Assembly: GCA_964618855.1 (NCBI GenBank)
Contig: CAZUCD010000118.1
Location: 1-12,083, forward strand
Origin: CAZUCD01 sp964618855
GTDB taxonomy: Bacteria > Sumerlaeota > Sumerlaeia > SLMS01 > JANRJK01
Reading direction: 5' to 3'
DNA length: 12,083 nucleotides
In this document: in pieces, positions 1-6,704 of the stretch
Position numbering within the stretch: the stretch's first letter is position 1
How the letters are laid out: each line of letters starts with the position of its first letter
Notes under the pieces: generated by a model
Told to the model about the DNA's origin: nothing
Database searches by the model: none
The model's input: only the letters and a program-made list of their open reading frames with translations
Made by a program: the position numbers and the translations under genes

Positions 1-1
1 G

Positions 2-790
2 CAGCTGGTCGCGCGCGAGCAGGCAGCGTCGCGCGAGGACGGAAACGCCATACACATCGCGCCCGGTCCGCACCTGGGCGAACAGGTCGTCGAGTTCAGG
101 AACGTCTCGAAGTCCTTCGGCGAGACCGAGCTGATGAAGGACGTCACCTTCACGATTCCACGCGGCGCGGTGGTCGGCATCATCGGTCCGAACGGGGCCG
201 GCAAGACGACGCTGTTCCGGATGATCGCGGGGAGCGAGAAACCCGACTCCGGCGATGTCGTCGTGGGCTCCACCGTGAAGGCCGCCTTCGTGGACCAGAA
301 CCGCGAGAACCTGAGCCGCGACAAGAGCCTGATGGACGAGGTGGGCGAGGGTCTGCAGGAGATCGTCCTCGGCAAGACGAAGGTGCCGGTCAGAACCTAC
401 TTGTCGCGGTTTGGCTTCAAGGGCGGGGACCAGCAGAAGCTCGCGGGTGAGCTTTCCGGCGGCGAACGCAACAGGCTCAACCTCGCCAAGATGCTCAAGT
501 CCGGGGCGAATGTCCTGATGCTGGACGAACCAACGAACGACCTCGACGTGAACACGCTGCGCCTGCTGGAGGACGCGATTCAGGGATTCAGCGGTTGCGT
601 GCTCGTGATCAGCCACGACCGCTTCTTCCTGAACCGCATCTGCACGCATGTCCTCGTGTTCGAGGGGGAGGGGAAGGTCCGCCTGATGGAGGGCAACTAC
701 GAGCGGTACGAGGAGGTCCGCGCGAGGGAGCTTGGCGGGGACCGGTTTGCAGGCCGGAGAAGCCGTTACCGCAAGCTGCTGGCGCACTGA
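2..790 (+). CDS. ettA: Energy-dependent translational throttle protein EttA (ABC-F ATPase), 3' part
   Basis: This is the C-terminal half of a cytosolic ABC-F ATPase. The reading frame is open from the left edge, so the gene starts outside the window. What is visible is the end of the inter-domain linker and the whole second ATPase domain. Walker A is GPNGAGKTT (nt 185-211). The ABC signature LSGGE is at nt 452-466, and Walker B LMLDEPTNDLD contains the catalytic Glu at nt 527-529. The H-switch SHD is at nt 611-619. The FRMI, KGGDQQK and FEGNYERYEE-type segments match EttA more closely than other ABC-F proteins (Uup, YheS). EttA is known to bind the ribosomal E site and gate the first elongation steps according to ADP/ATP ratio. 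The ATPase residues look intact. The C-terminal tail after FEGNY is short, as in EttA, and lacks the coiled coil of Uup. The next gene begins 2 nt after the stop, so this gene probably leads or belongs to the downstream operon. Confidence 0.9.
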   Translation, partial: QLVAREQAASREDGNAIHIAPGPHLGEQVVEFRNVSKSFGETELMKDVTFTIPRGAVVGIIGPNGAGKTTLFRMIAGSEKPDSGDVVVGSTVKAAFVDQNRENLSRDKSLMDEVGEGLQEIVLGKTKVPVRTYLSRFGFKGGDQQKLAGELSGGERNRLNLAKMLKSGANVLMLDEPTNDLDVNTLRLLEDAIQGFSGCVLVISHDRFFLNRICTHVLVFEGEGKVRLMEGNYERYEEVRARELGGDRFAGRRSRYRKLLAH

Positions 791-792
791 CG

Positions 793-1968
793 ATGCGTGT
801 GTCCGCCGCCGGGTTCGCGGACGCCGTGCGCCGCATCGGCGCCGATGCGCTGGGGATGCTCCTGCTTGGGCCGCGGTACATTCGCCCCACGCTGGAGGGC
901 ATCGCATTCATCGTGTTCACGCTGATGGTGGGCTTTGCGGCGATGAACACGGCCGCCCAGCTCCTCTACGTCATGTTCGCGCTGATGTGCGGGTTCCTCG
1001 TGCTCTCCGCGGTGCTCGCAAACCGCAACTTCAGGGGCCTCACGGTCGCCCGCGACGCTCCCCGCATCGCCGAGGCCAACACGCCCGTCAGCGTGACGAT
1101 CGCCGTCACTTCGCGCAAGCGGCTCACGCCGTCCTTCTCCATCCGCGCCGCCGACCTGCACGAATCCGGCATCGCCGTCGGCACCGCCTTCTTCGCCGCG
1201 ATCCCCGCAGGGGAATCGGTCGAGCGGACCTACCGGTGCCGCTTCCCAAGGCGCGGCCTTTACCGTTTCTCGGAGATGCAGCTTCGCACGCGCTTTCCCT
1301 TCAGCCTCATCGAGCGCTGCTCGCGCAGGGCCATGCCCGCCGAGATTCTCGTGCTGCCTCCGGTCATCGACGTGGATGCCCTCATGCAGGAGGCGGCCTC
1401 GGAACTCGGGGAGCGGGAGCTGCCGAAGCGCGGCATGGGGGGCGGGCTCCACAACATCCGCGACCACCAGCAGGGGGACAGCCGCCGCGACATACACTGG
1501 AAGGTTTCCGCCCGGCTCGGCACGCTGATGGTTCGCGAGTACGAGGCCGAGGAGCATCGCCGCGCGGAGGTCATCCTGGATAACCGGCTGCCGGCGGAGC
1601 CCGCCGCGGGGACGCAGGATGACTTCGAGCGCGCGGTCATCCTCGCCGGCTCCGCCATCAAGTGGCTGTGCGAACGCGGGCATGCCGTCTCGCTCAGGAC
1701 CGGGTCGGGAACCGTGCCGGCGGACACGGGACCAGGGCACGAACTGAGATGCCGCAGGGCCCTGGCATCCCTCGCGCTCGTGCCCGACTCCGAATCGGCG
1801 GCGAGGAACCTGGCCCTCCGAGAGGGTGAGGCGACGCGGATCGCCGTCGCGTGGATGGGGGCGCAGGCCCGGCGCGAAGCGAGCCTTCGCATCGAAACCG
1901 CTGCGGCGCTCGAGGCGCTGGACACGGCCCTCGGAATCACCGCGCCCGAAGTCGGTGCCGCGAAGTGA
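793..1968 (+). CDS. DUF58 domain membrane protein
   Basis: This is a 391-residue membrane protein of the DUF58 family. Two hydrophobic segments near the N terminus (about residues 36-51 and 54-76) should anchor it in the inner membrane, with a large soluble region following. The family hallmark is clear: IRDHQQGDSRRDIHW at residues 222-236, then K-S-A-R and REYE a few residues later. The remainder is consistent with the vWA-like C-terminal fold expected for DUF58. I chose the ATG at 793, which is 2 nt after the ettA stop. A longer in-frame opening exists upstream, but it only overlaps ettA and gives a low-complexity extension. No good Shine-Dalgarno sequence is visible, so translation is probably coupled to ettA. 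The stop overlaps the next gene's GTG by 4 nt. DUF58 proteins usually sit between a MoxR AAA+ ATPase and a TgpA transglutaminase. The second is present here and the first is not. The molecular function is unknown. Confidence 0.88.
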   Translation: MRVSAAGFADAVRRIGADALGMLLLGPRYIRPTLEGIAFIVFTLMVGFAAMNTAAQLLYVMFALMCGFLVLSAVLANRNFRGLTVARDAPRIAEANTPVSVTIAVTSRKRLTPSFSIRAADLHESGIAVGTAFFAAIPAGESVERTYRCRFPRRGLYRFSEMQLRTRFPFSLIERCSRRAMPAEILVLPPVIDVDALMQEAASELGERELPKRGMGGGLHNIRDHQQGDSRRDIHWKVSARLGTLMVREYEAEEHRRAEVILDNRLPAEPAAGTQDDFERAVILAGSAIKWLCERGHAVSLRTGSGTVPADTGPGHELRCRRALASLALVPDSESAARNLALREGEATRIAVAWMGAQARREASLRIETAAALEALDTALGITAPEVGAAK

Positions 1969-4325
1969 GCTTCCGCAAGTGCCTTCTCACGCTGACGTTC
2001 GGGACGACCCTGTGGGCGTTCCTGATGCTGCTGACGACGGGATCGGTGCACGTCGCCGTGACCATCGCGTTCCTGGCGGGGTTCGCAGGGGCTGCGGCCC
2101 GGGCGGCAGGGCTCGTGCCGTCCGCCCCCTGGGTCTGGCGGATCCTGAACATCGCCGCAATCAGCCTCGCCGCGTGGGGCTGGTTCAGGTCGGACGCGCG
2201 CATCGACACGGTCATCTACCTGTTCCTCTACCTGGCGGTGAGCAGGGCTTGGAACCTGAACCGGAGCAGGGACTTCCTCCAGCTCCACACCCTGGGCTTC
2301 TTCATCGTTCTGGCGGCGTCGGTTTCGACGGCGAGCCTCAGTTTCGCACCGATGATCGTGGCGTACGTGGCGATGATGCTCGCGGCGCTGGTGACGCTGA
2401 CGGTGCACCGGGACTGCGACGCGGCGCTGGAACGCGAGCAGACGGCGCTGTTCCTTCCCCGGCGGCGGACCCATTCCGATCCGGTCAGACTCACCGACGA
2501 CGACGACGCGGAGCGTGCCCGTCTGGACGGGGCGCCGTTCGCGACGCCATCCGTCTTGTCCATGTTTGCGCTGGCGACGGCATTCATCCTGGTGATCGCT
2601 TCCGGCCTGTTCGTGATCATCCCGCGTCTGGAGGTCGGGTCGCTCTTCCGCGGCTTCTCCGGCGGCGCCATCGCCACCCAGTCCACGGGCTTTTCGGACA
2701 GCGTCGTACTCGGCGGAGTGGGTGCGATCCAGACGGATCCGGCGATTGCCATGCGAGTCACGCCCCTGGCTCCAGTGACGGGCGCGCCACTTCCGCGCCC
2801 GGCGGAGTTCATTCGCCTGCGTGGCACGACGCTCGAGTTCTGGGACGGGCGTCGATGGGACAAGTCACCCCAGGTACTCGCCGATGCCACCGCCCTTCGG
2901 GAGACCAAGGAAGCCTTCGTCGGGGACGCCTCGTCCATCGACGGGGGCATCGAGTACCAGGTCATGCTCGAGCCGGTTGGCACGACGTACATGTTCCTGC
3001 CGGAGGTCCCGGTAAAGGTAACTTTTGAGCGCCGCATGCGCATCAAGACGGACAGCTTCAGCAGGACGGCAGCCCTCGATCGCCCCCCCGGGCAGGTGCT
3101 GAGTTACCGCGTCATGATCGAGAGGCGCGCGGCGACGGAGGACGCGGGAGGCGCGCAGCCGGGAGCCGCCCCGCCCGCGTCCTATGCGCACGCCGCGCGG
3201 CGGCTCATACAGGACGTGCTCCCGAAGTTCCTCGCCCAGGACGGGGGCCCCGCGCTCCCTGCCGTTCGCGGCGCGCGCCTCTCCCCGGATCGGGCGGAGT
3301 TGCTCACTCGCCTGCCCGACATGGCGGACATCGCGACGGTCCGCGAGTTCGCCGCCAACTGGACCGGCGCATTCCAGGACCCGATGCTAATCGCCCGGGA
3401 GATCGAGGGGAGGTTCCAGCGCACCTTCGACTACACGCTGGACACCTCGGACTTCTCGAACGAGGAGGACCATCTGACGCAGTTCCTGACCACCGCGCGG
3501 CGGGGGCACTGCGAGTACTTCGCGACGGCGATGGCCCTGATGCTGCGCGCGCGCGGCATCCCGTCGCGCGTCGTCAACGGCTACATCTCCGACGAGTGGA
3601 GCGAATCGGGGGGCGGGTACTACGTCGTGAGGCAGCAGAACGCGCACTCATGGGTCGAGGCCTTCATCATCGGCCGCGGATGGACGATGTTCGACCCGAC
3701 GCCCGCCGCGGGGATGGGGAGCGCACGCAATCCCGAAACATTCTACACCGTGCTGACGCGCTGGATGGACGGGGTGAGGCTTGTGTGGTACCGGTATGTC
3801 GTCGACTACACGGCGGCTGACCAGCAACGGTTCCTTGTCGCGCTCTTCCGGAGCGATGGCGCGCGCTCGGGATTCCGGTGGCTTCGCCGCATGGACCGCG
3901 AGCTGAAGCTCTCGATCGGCGGAAGCAGCTTCAAGCTCCAGGCGTCGCGCGCGATCATCTCGGTCGTGATTTCCGTGGGTCTGGTGCTCCTGCTGGCCGC
4001 GGCCCACGCGCAGTGGCGCAAGCTTCGCCAGCGCCGGAAGGCGTCGGTTCTCCACCGAACCGCGCGGGCGCCCATACGGCCATTCCTTGACCTGCTGCGC
4101 GCATGCGAGCAGGAACTCGCCCGATCACCGGCCACGACACCGCTCGAGTACGCGAGGACTTACGCCTCCATCCATCCGGAGTTGGAACCCCTGACGCGCC
4201 TGACCGAGGACTACTACGCCTCCCGATACGACGGCGCGGAGTGGACTCGTGCGCACTCGGAACTTGCAGGGCGGCTCCTCGATCAGGTTCGCGCCTCCCG
4301 GCGCCTTGCGAGGACGGCGCGATGA
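1965..4325 (+). CDS. TgpA-like membrane transglutaminase-fold protein (DUF3488, transglutaminase core, DUF4129)
   Basis: This is a 786-residue inner-membrane protein with an outer-face transglutaminase-like domain. The N-terminal third holds six or seven hydrophobic segments, the last (FALATAFILVIASGLFVIIP) ending near nt 2630, as in DUF3488. The STGFSDSVVLG and LRGTTLEFWDGRRW segments are typical of the extracytoplasmic region before the core. The transglutaminase core has the complete triad: Cys516 (GHCEYFATAMA), His561 (NAHSWVEA) and Asp577 (FDPTP). A further membrane segment (about residues 663-684) leads to a cytoplasmic DUF4129-like tail with the pattern TPLEYAR and LTEDYYASRYDG. The start is the GTG at 1965, which overlaps the DUF58 stop (GTGA). 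It keeps the first hydrophobic segment and removes an upstream extension that lies over DUF58. The Pseudomonas homologue TgpA is essential, but its substrate is not firmly known. An intact triad predicts catalytic activity. It could equally be called a transglutaminase-like cysteine peptidase. Confidence 0.9.
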   Translation: MSFRKCLLTLTFGTTLWAFLMLLTTGSVHVAVTIAFLAGFAGAAARAAGLVPSAPWVWRILNIAAISLAAWGWFRSDARIDTVIYLFLYLAVSRAWNLNRSRDFLQLHTLGFFIVLAASVSTASLSFAPMIVAYVAMMLAALVTLTVHRDCDAALEREQTALFLPRRRTHSDPVRLTDDDDAERARLDGAPFATPSVLSMFALATAFILVIASGLFVIIPRLEVGSLFRGFSGGAIATQSTGFSDSVVLGGVGAIQTDPAIAMRVTPLAPVTGAPLPRPAEFIRLRGTTLEFWDGRRWDKSPQVLADATALRETKEAFVGDASSIDGGIEYQVMLEPVGTTYMFLPEVPVKVTFERRMRIKTDSFSRTAALDRPPGQVLSYRVMIERRAATEDAGGAQPGAAPPASYAHAARRLIQDVLPKFLAQDGGPALPAVRGARLSPDRAELLTRLPDMADIATVREFAANWTGAFQDPMLIAREIEGRFQRTFDYTLDTSDFSNEEDHLTQFLTTARRGHCEYFATAMALMLRARGIPSRVVNGYISDEWSESGGGYYVVRQQNAHSWVEAFIIGRGWTMFDPTPAAGMGSARNPETFYTVLTRWMDGVRLVWYRYVVDYTAADQQRFLVALFRSDGARSGFRWLRRMDRELKLSIGGSSFKLQASRAIISVVISVGLVLLLAAAHAQWRKLRQRRKASVLHRTARAPIRPFLDLLRACEQELARSPATTPLEYARTYASIHPELEPLTRLTEDYYASRYDGAEWTRAHSELAGRLLDQVRASRRLARTAR

Positions 4326-4711
4326 GTGACACCGGCCCACCCCCGCGCGAGCTCGTCGAGTTCGTACACCTGTTCAATCGAGAGAGGTTCTACGATGCCC
4401 ATGAAGTCCTCGAGGACCTCTGGGTGGTCGAGGTGCCCCCGCTGAAGGATTTCTACAAGGGCATGATCATGGCCGCGGTCGCCCTGTGCCATTGGCAGCG
4501 CGGAAACACGGCTGCGGCGCGCCGGATGATCGACTTGGCGATGCCGCGGCTCGGTGCGCTGCCGCGTTCTCACACAGGGGTGGATGTGCATGGGCTTAAG
4601 GCTACACTGGTCGCATTGCGTGGGTTGATGGATCGAGCCCCGGCAATTGGCTGGGAGGCCGCCAGGAATTCTGCCTTCCAGCCCGTCCGCCTCGACCCCG
4701 GGGGGGATTGA
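4322..4711 (+). CDS. DUF309 domain protein
   Basis: This is a small cytosolic protein of 129 residues. The DUF309 signature is clear: FNRERFYDAHEVLEDLW near residues 18-34, followed by the helix FYKGMIMAAVALCHWQRGN. The conserved FN, AHE, LE and LW positions are all present. The family forms a small all-helical bundle with no established biochemical function. The ATG at 4322 overlaps the transglutaminase stop (ATGA). A good Shine-Dalgarno GAGGA lies at 4310-4314 with 7-nt spacing, so initiation should be efficient as well as coupled. It is the last gene of the ettA-DUF58-TgpA run. The final codons read through a run of seven G (4700-4706), and the TGA sits in the loop of a short GC hairpin (described separately). 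The C terminus after about residue 110 is low in recognisable motifs. Confidence 0.85.
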   Translation: MSDTGPPPRELVEFVHLFNRERFYDAHEVLEDLWVVEVPPLKDFYKGMIMAAVALCHWQRGNTAAARRMIDLAMPRLGALPRSHTGVDVHGLKATLVALRGLMDRAPAIGWEAARNSAFQPVRLDPGGD

Positions 4712-4717
4712 ACCCCC
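4701..4717 (-). other. T-arm-like GC hairpin over the DUF309 stop codon
   Basis: On the plus strand, five G, the loop ATTGAA with one extra G, and five C form a perfect 5-bp hairpin whose loop contains the DUF309 stop codon TGA (4709-4711). Read on the minus strand, it is a textbook tRNA T-arm: GGGGG, then TTCAATC, then CCCCC, followed by CGGGGTCG where a 3' acceptor strand would be. I looked for the other arms. The nearest match to a 5' acceptor strand (CACCCCG, minus strand) lies only 38 nt before the T-stem, too close for a D-arm plus an anticodon arm. A working tRNA is therefore not supported. It could be a chance palindrome, a weak transcription or translation pause, or a tRNA-end remnant. 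Confidence 0.35.
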
Positions 4718-4737
4718 GATTGCCGACCTTTTCACGG

Positions 4738-4817
4738 TTGCGCGGTCCCGGGGTGCTGCGCGTATCCTCCCCGGCTGTTCAATATCCTAAACGCACAGCG
4801 CAAGAGAGCACCACCCC
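4738..4817 (+). promoter_or_regulatory. Candidate promoter/leader of gcdH
   Basis: The 106-nt gap between DUF309 and gcdH is the only non-coding stretch ahead of gcdH. It contains two copies of TATCCT, at 4763-4768 and 4783-4788, exactly 20 nt apart. Either could serve as a -10 element; TTGCGC at 4738 is a poor -35 at 19 nt from the first copy. The local sequence near the second copy (CAATATCCTAAA) is much more AT-rich than its surroundings, which supports a promoter there. A weak Shine-Dalgarno, AGAGAG at 4803-4808, precedes the ATG at 4818. This is pattern matching only, because sigma-factor preferences of this organism are unknown. Confidence 0.25.
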
Positions 4818-5987
4818 ATGGCCGCGTTCGAAGAACTGGACTTCCTCGGGCTCGATTCGGAACTCACCGAGGACGAGCGCCTTCTCAAGCAGACCGTCCG
4901 CTCCTTCGTGGACAAGGAAGTGATGCCGGACATCGAGCACCACTTCGAGGCCGGCACCTTCCCGATGGATGTCATCCCGAAGCTTGGTGAAATGGGCCTG
5001 CTCGGCGCGGCCATGGACGGCTATGGGTGCACGGATGCCGGTCCCGTTGGCTACGGCCTGATCTGCCAGGAGCTCGAGCGCTGCGACAGCGGGTTGCGCA
5101 GTTTCGCCTCCGTGCAGACCAGCCTCGTGATCTTCCCGATATTCACCTACGGCAGCGAGGAGCAGAAGAAGAAGTGGCTCCCCGAGCTTGCCGCGGGGCG
5201 CAAGATCGGCTGCTTTGGCCTGACCGAGCACAAGCACGGTTCCAACCCCGGCGGGATGGAAACCGTCGCGCGGGAGGACGGCGACAGCTATGTCCTCGAC
5301 GGCGGAAAGATGTGGATCACCAACGGCAACGTGGCGGATGTGGCCGTGATTTGGGCGAAGCTGGATGGGGAAGTCTGCGGGTTCCTCGTCGAGACGGGGA
5401 CGCCCGGGTTTACTGCGAACCTCATCAAGAACAAGTTCTCGCTGAGGGCCTCGGTGACGTCGGAGCTGATCCTGCGCAATTGCCGCATTCCCAAGTCGAA
5501 TCTCCTTCCCGGCAGCCGGCTTGGCCTGAAGGGGCCGCTGCAGTGCCTCTCCTCGGCGCGCTACGGCATTTGCTGGGGCGCGATCGGCGCCGCGCAGGCA
5601 TGCTACGACGAGGCCCTGCGGTACGCCCGGGAGCGCGTGCAGTTCGGCCGCCCCATCGCGGGATTCCAGCTCGTCCAGCGCAAGCTCGTGCTCATGGCCA
5701 CGGAAATCACCAAGGCGCAACTCATGGTCCTTCGCATGGGACGCATGAAGGCGAAGGGCGAGCTCAAGCACTACCACGTCTCGATGGCGAAGAGGAACAA
5801 CGTCCAGATGGCCTTGGACATCGCGCGCGAGTGCCGCGACATCCTCGGGGCCGCCGGCATCTGCTACGACTTCCAGTGCGGCCGGCACATGCTCAACCTC
5901 GAAAGCGTGAACACCTACGAGGGAACCGCGGACATCCACCTGCTTTCGGTGGGGCGCGAACTCACCGGGATCAGCGCGATCTCCTGA
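4818..5987 (+). CDS. gcdH: Glutaryl-CoA dehydrogenase (acyl-CoA dehydrogenase family)
   Basis: This is a full-length 389-residue flavoenzyme, the normal size. GcdH oxidises and decarboxylates glutaryl-CoA to crotonyl-CoA with FAD, late in lysine and tryptophan degradation, passing electrons to electron-transfer flavoprotein. The catalytic base is Glu368 in NTYEGTADIH. Arg94 in ELERCDSGLRS matches the arginine that binds the glutaryl carboxylate in human GCDH (Arg138 of the precursor), which is what separates GcdH from ordinary acyl-CoA dehydrogenases. CFGLTE, MWITN, FSLRAS, ARYGI and QFGRPIAGFQL are all as expected. The FAD/substrate loop reads HGSNPGGM where many homologues have GSDPGSM; from memory this Asn form occurs in some bacterial GcdH-like subgroups. 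The ATG at 4818 gives the usual N-terminal length and has a weak SD. It is followed by a hairpin and then an iron-sulfur ferredoxin gene. No lysine-pathway neighbours or transport genes are seen. Confidence 0.9.
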   Translation: MAAFEELDFLGLDSELTEDERLLKQTVRSFVDKEVMPDIEHHFEAGTFPMDVIPKLGEMGLLGAAMDGYGCTDAGPVGYGLICQELERCDSGLRSFASVQTSLVIFPIFTYGSEEQKKKWLPELAAGRKIGCFGLTEHKHGSNPGGMETVAREDGDSYVLDGGKMWITNGNVADVAVIWAKLDGEVCGFLVETGTPGFTANLIKNKFSLRASVTSELILRNCRIPKSNLLPGSRLGLKGPLQCLSSARYGICWGAIGAAQACYDEALRYARERVQFGRPIAGFQLVQRKLVLMATEITKAQLMVLRMGRMKAKGELKHYHVSMAKRNNVQMALDIARECRDILGAAGICYDFQCGRHMLNLESVNTYEGTADIHLLSVGRELTGISAIS

Positions 5988-5998
5988 CCCCGGGGCAC

Positions 5999-6022
5999 GG
6001 GGGACGATTTTTGCTGTCCCCC
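5999..6022. terminator. Hairpin between gcdH and fdx (possible terminator or REP-like palindrome)
   Basis: GGGGGAC (5999-6005) and GTCCCCC (6016-6022) form a perfect 7-bp stem around the 10-nt loop GATTTTTGCT. It lies 11 nt after the gcdH stop. The T-run is inside the loop and none follows the 3' arm, so it is not a classic intrinsic terminator on either strand. It may still attenuate transcription or protect the mRNA 3' end. The GGGGAC/GTCCCC arms resemble those of dispersed REP-type palindromes, an alternative that only a genome-wide copy count could settle. An 8-bp palindrome CCCCGGGG at 5988-5995 sits immediately beside it. Confidence 0.4.
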
Positions 6023-6081
6023 CACCCACGGGACCGGAGGAAACTGGCCGCCGAAGCCCAGACTCCACGGACGCGAACGAT

Positions 6082-6393
6082 ATGCCCAAGGTAACATTCC
6101 TTCCCCTCAACAAGACGGTGGAAGCCGAGAAGGGGATGACATTGCTCGAGGTCTCCGAGGAGCACGGCATCGGGCTCGAGCACGCATGCGGGGGCGTCTG
6201 CGCCTGCACCACCTGCCACTGCATCGTGCAGAACGGCACCGACCGAAACCTCTCCGAACAGGAAGAGGACGAGATCGACACCCTGGACAAGCTCTGCTCC
6301 ACGCAGACGCTTCATTCCCGGCTGGGCTGCCAGGCACGGGTTCTGGGTGACGTGGTCGTTCAGATCGAAAACTGGCCTCCCCGGGAACTGTGA
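6082..6393 (+). CDS. fdx: [2Fe-2S] ferredoxin, Isc type
   Basis: This is a 103-residue cytosolic ferredoxin of the adrenodoxin/Isc class. The cluster-binding segment is EHACGGVCACTTCHCIV. By comparison with E. coli Fdx, the ligands are Cys36, Cys42, Cys45 and the distal Cys83 in LGCQARV. Cys40 and Cys47 also occur in Isc ferredoxins, while Cys72 is extra. The MPKVTFLP start and acidic middle (SEQEEDEID) are typical. Isc Fdx donates electrons to the IscS/IscU cluster assembly complex. The start at ATG 6082 is the family start. No strong Shine-Dalgarno is adjacent; a GGAGGAAA at 6037-6044 is too far away for it. iscX follows 7 nt later, which confirms the Isc assignment. No iscS, iscU, iscA or hscBA lies in the window. 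Proximity to gcdH raises, but does not show, a redox link. Confidence 0.9.
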   Translation: MPKVTFLPLNKTVEAEKGMTLLEVSEEHGIGLEHACGGVCACTTCHCIVQNGTDRNLSEQEEDEIDTLDKLCSTQTLHSRLGCQARVLGDVVVQIENWPPREL

Positions 6394-6400
6394 GGACGCC

Positions 6401-6604
6401 GTGAACTACGAGGACACCGAGGACATCGGCATCGAACTCTTCGAGCGTCACCCGGATGCGGACCCCCTGAAGGTCAGGTTCACCGACCTTTTGGAGTGGG
6501 TCCTGAAGCTGCCCGGCTTCGAGGGCAGGCGGGAGGACTGCAACGAGGGGAAACTCGAGGCCATCCAAATGGCCTGGTACGAGGAGTGGAAATCCAACCA
6601 ATAG
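6401..6604 (+). CDS. iscX: Fe-S assembly protein IscX
   Basis: This is a 67-residue acidic cytosolic protein. The IscX pattern is intact: the DIGIELFERHPDADP stretch, VRFTDLLEWVLKLPGF, and the C-terminal helix NEGKLEAIQMAWYEEW. IscX binds IscS on the surface also used by frataxin and ferredoxin, binds iron, and modulates the rate of cluster formation. The start is a GTG at 6401. It is favoured because the SD-like GAGGA (6392-6396) overlaps the ferredoxin stop codon, with a short 4-nt spacing, and because the resulting N terminus matches family length. The frame is also open upstream, but that extension overlaps fdx and looks non-native. The usual N-terminal Trp-Thr/Asp of E. coli IscX is replaced by Asn-Tyr-Glu, and the proline of the mid-protein DDP turn is absent. 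It is co-transcribed with fdx as in isc operons. Confidence 0.88.
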   Translation: MNYEDTEDIGIELFERHPDADPLKVRFTDLLEWVLKLPGFEGRREDCNEGKLEAIQMAWYEEWKSNQ

Positions 6605-6704
6605 CTCCCCTTGGTCACCATTGGAGGGGCGGTCCCTTTGGGGCGCCAAAGCTCCATTGAGCCGCCCGGTGGACAATCCTGCGGAAGCGGTTCGCAGTCA
6701 CCTG
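6605..6704. other. Intergenic hairpin region after iscX
   Basis: The 215-nt gap after iscX holds no convincing gene. Its first part contains a perfect 6-bp hairpin: CTTTGG (6636-6641), tetraloop GGCG, CCAAAG (6646-6651). It is flanked by GGAG (6623-6626) and CTCC (6652-6655), which can extend the stem across a bulge of nine bases on the 5' side. A separate weaker pairing, CTCC with GGAG around TGGTCACCA, lies at 6605-6626 and would compete with it. No T-run follows either structure. The position after the iscX stop suggests 3' end formation for fdx-iscX, but classic terminator features are lacking. Confidence 0.3.

Noticed and set aside
595..792. Upstream extension of the DUF58 frame into ettA
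   Set aside because: It overlaps the conserved end of ettA in another frame. The extension has no family similarity, and the ATG at 793 gives the expected N terminus.
1260..2474. Open frame of about 404 codons on the minus strand across the DUF58/TgpA junction
   Set aside because: It is antisense to two recognised genes and has low-complexity Arg/Pro/Ser-rich composition.
1826..3028. Open frame of about 400 codons on the plus strand inside DUF58 and TgpA
   Set aside because: It is the wrong frame of real coding DNA. The translation is Arg/Gly/Pro-rich with no motif, while the overlapping frame gives the TgpA membrane region.
4640..4790. Complete tRNA gene on the minus strand around the T-arm-like hairpin
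   Set aside because: The acceptor 5' strand, D-arm and anticodon arm could not be placed at the needed distances. The best acceptor match is only 38 nt before the T-stem.
5226..5262. HGSNPGGM in GcdH as a damaging change in the FAD/substrate loop
   Set aside because: Catalytic Glu368, Arg94 and all other motifs are intact, and as far as I recall the Asn form occurs in GcdH-like subgroups of other bacteria.
6037..6046. GGAGGAAA as the Shine-Dalgarno of a longer ferredoxin or a leader peptide
   Set aside because: The only nearby start-like codon (CTG at 6044) is out of frame with fdx, and no plausible small ORF follows.
4779..6302. Open frame of about 507 codons on the minus strand across gcdH and part of fdx
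   Set aside because: It is antisense to two clearly recognised genes. Its translation is rich in Arg, His, Ala and Gly with no motif, as expected for shadow frames of GC-rich coding DNA.
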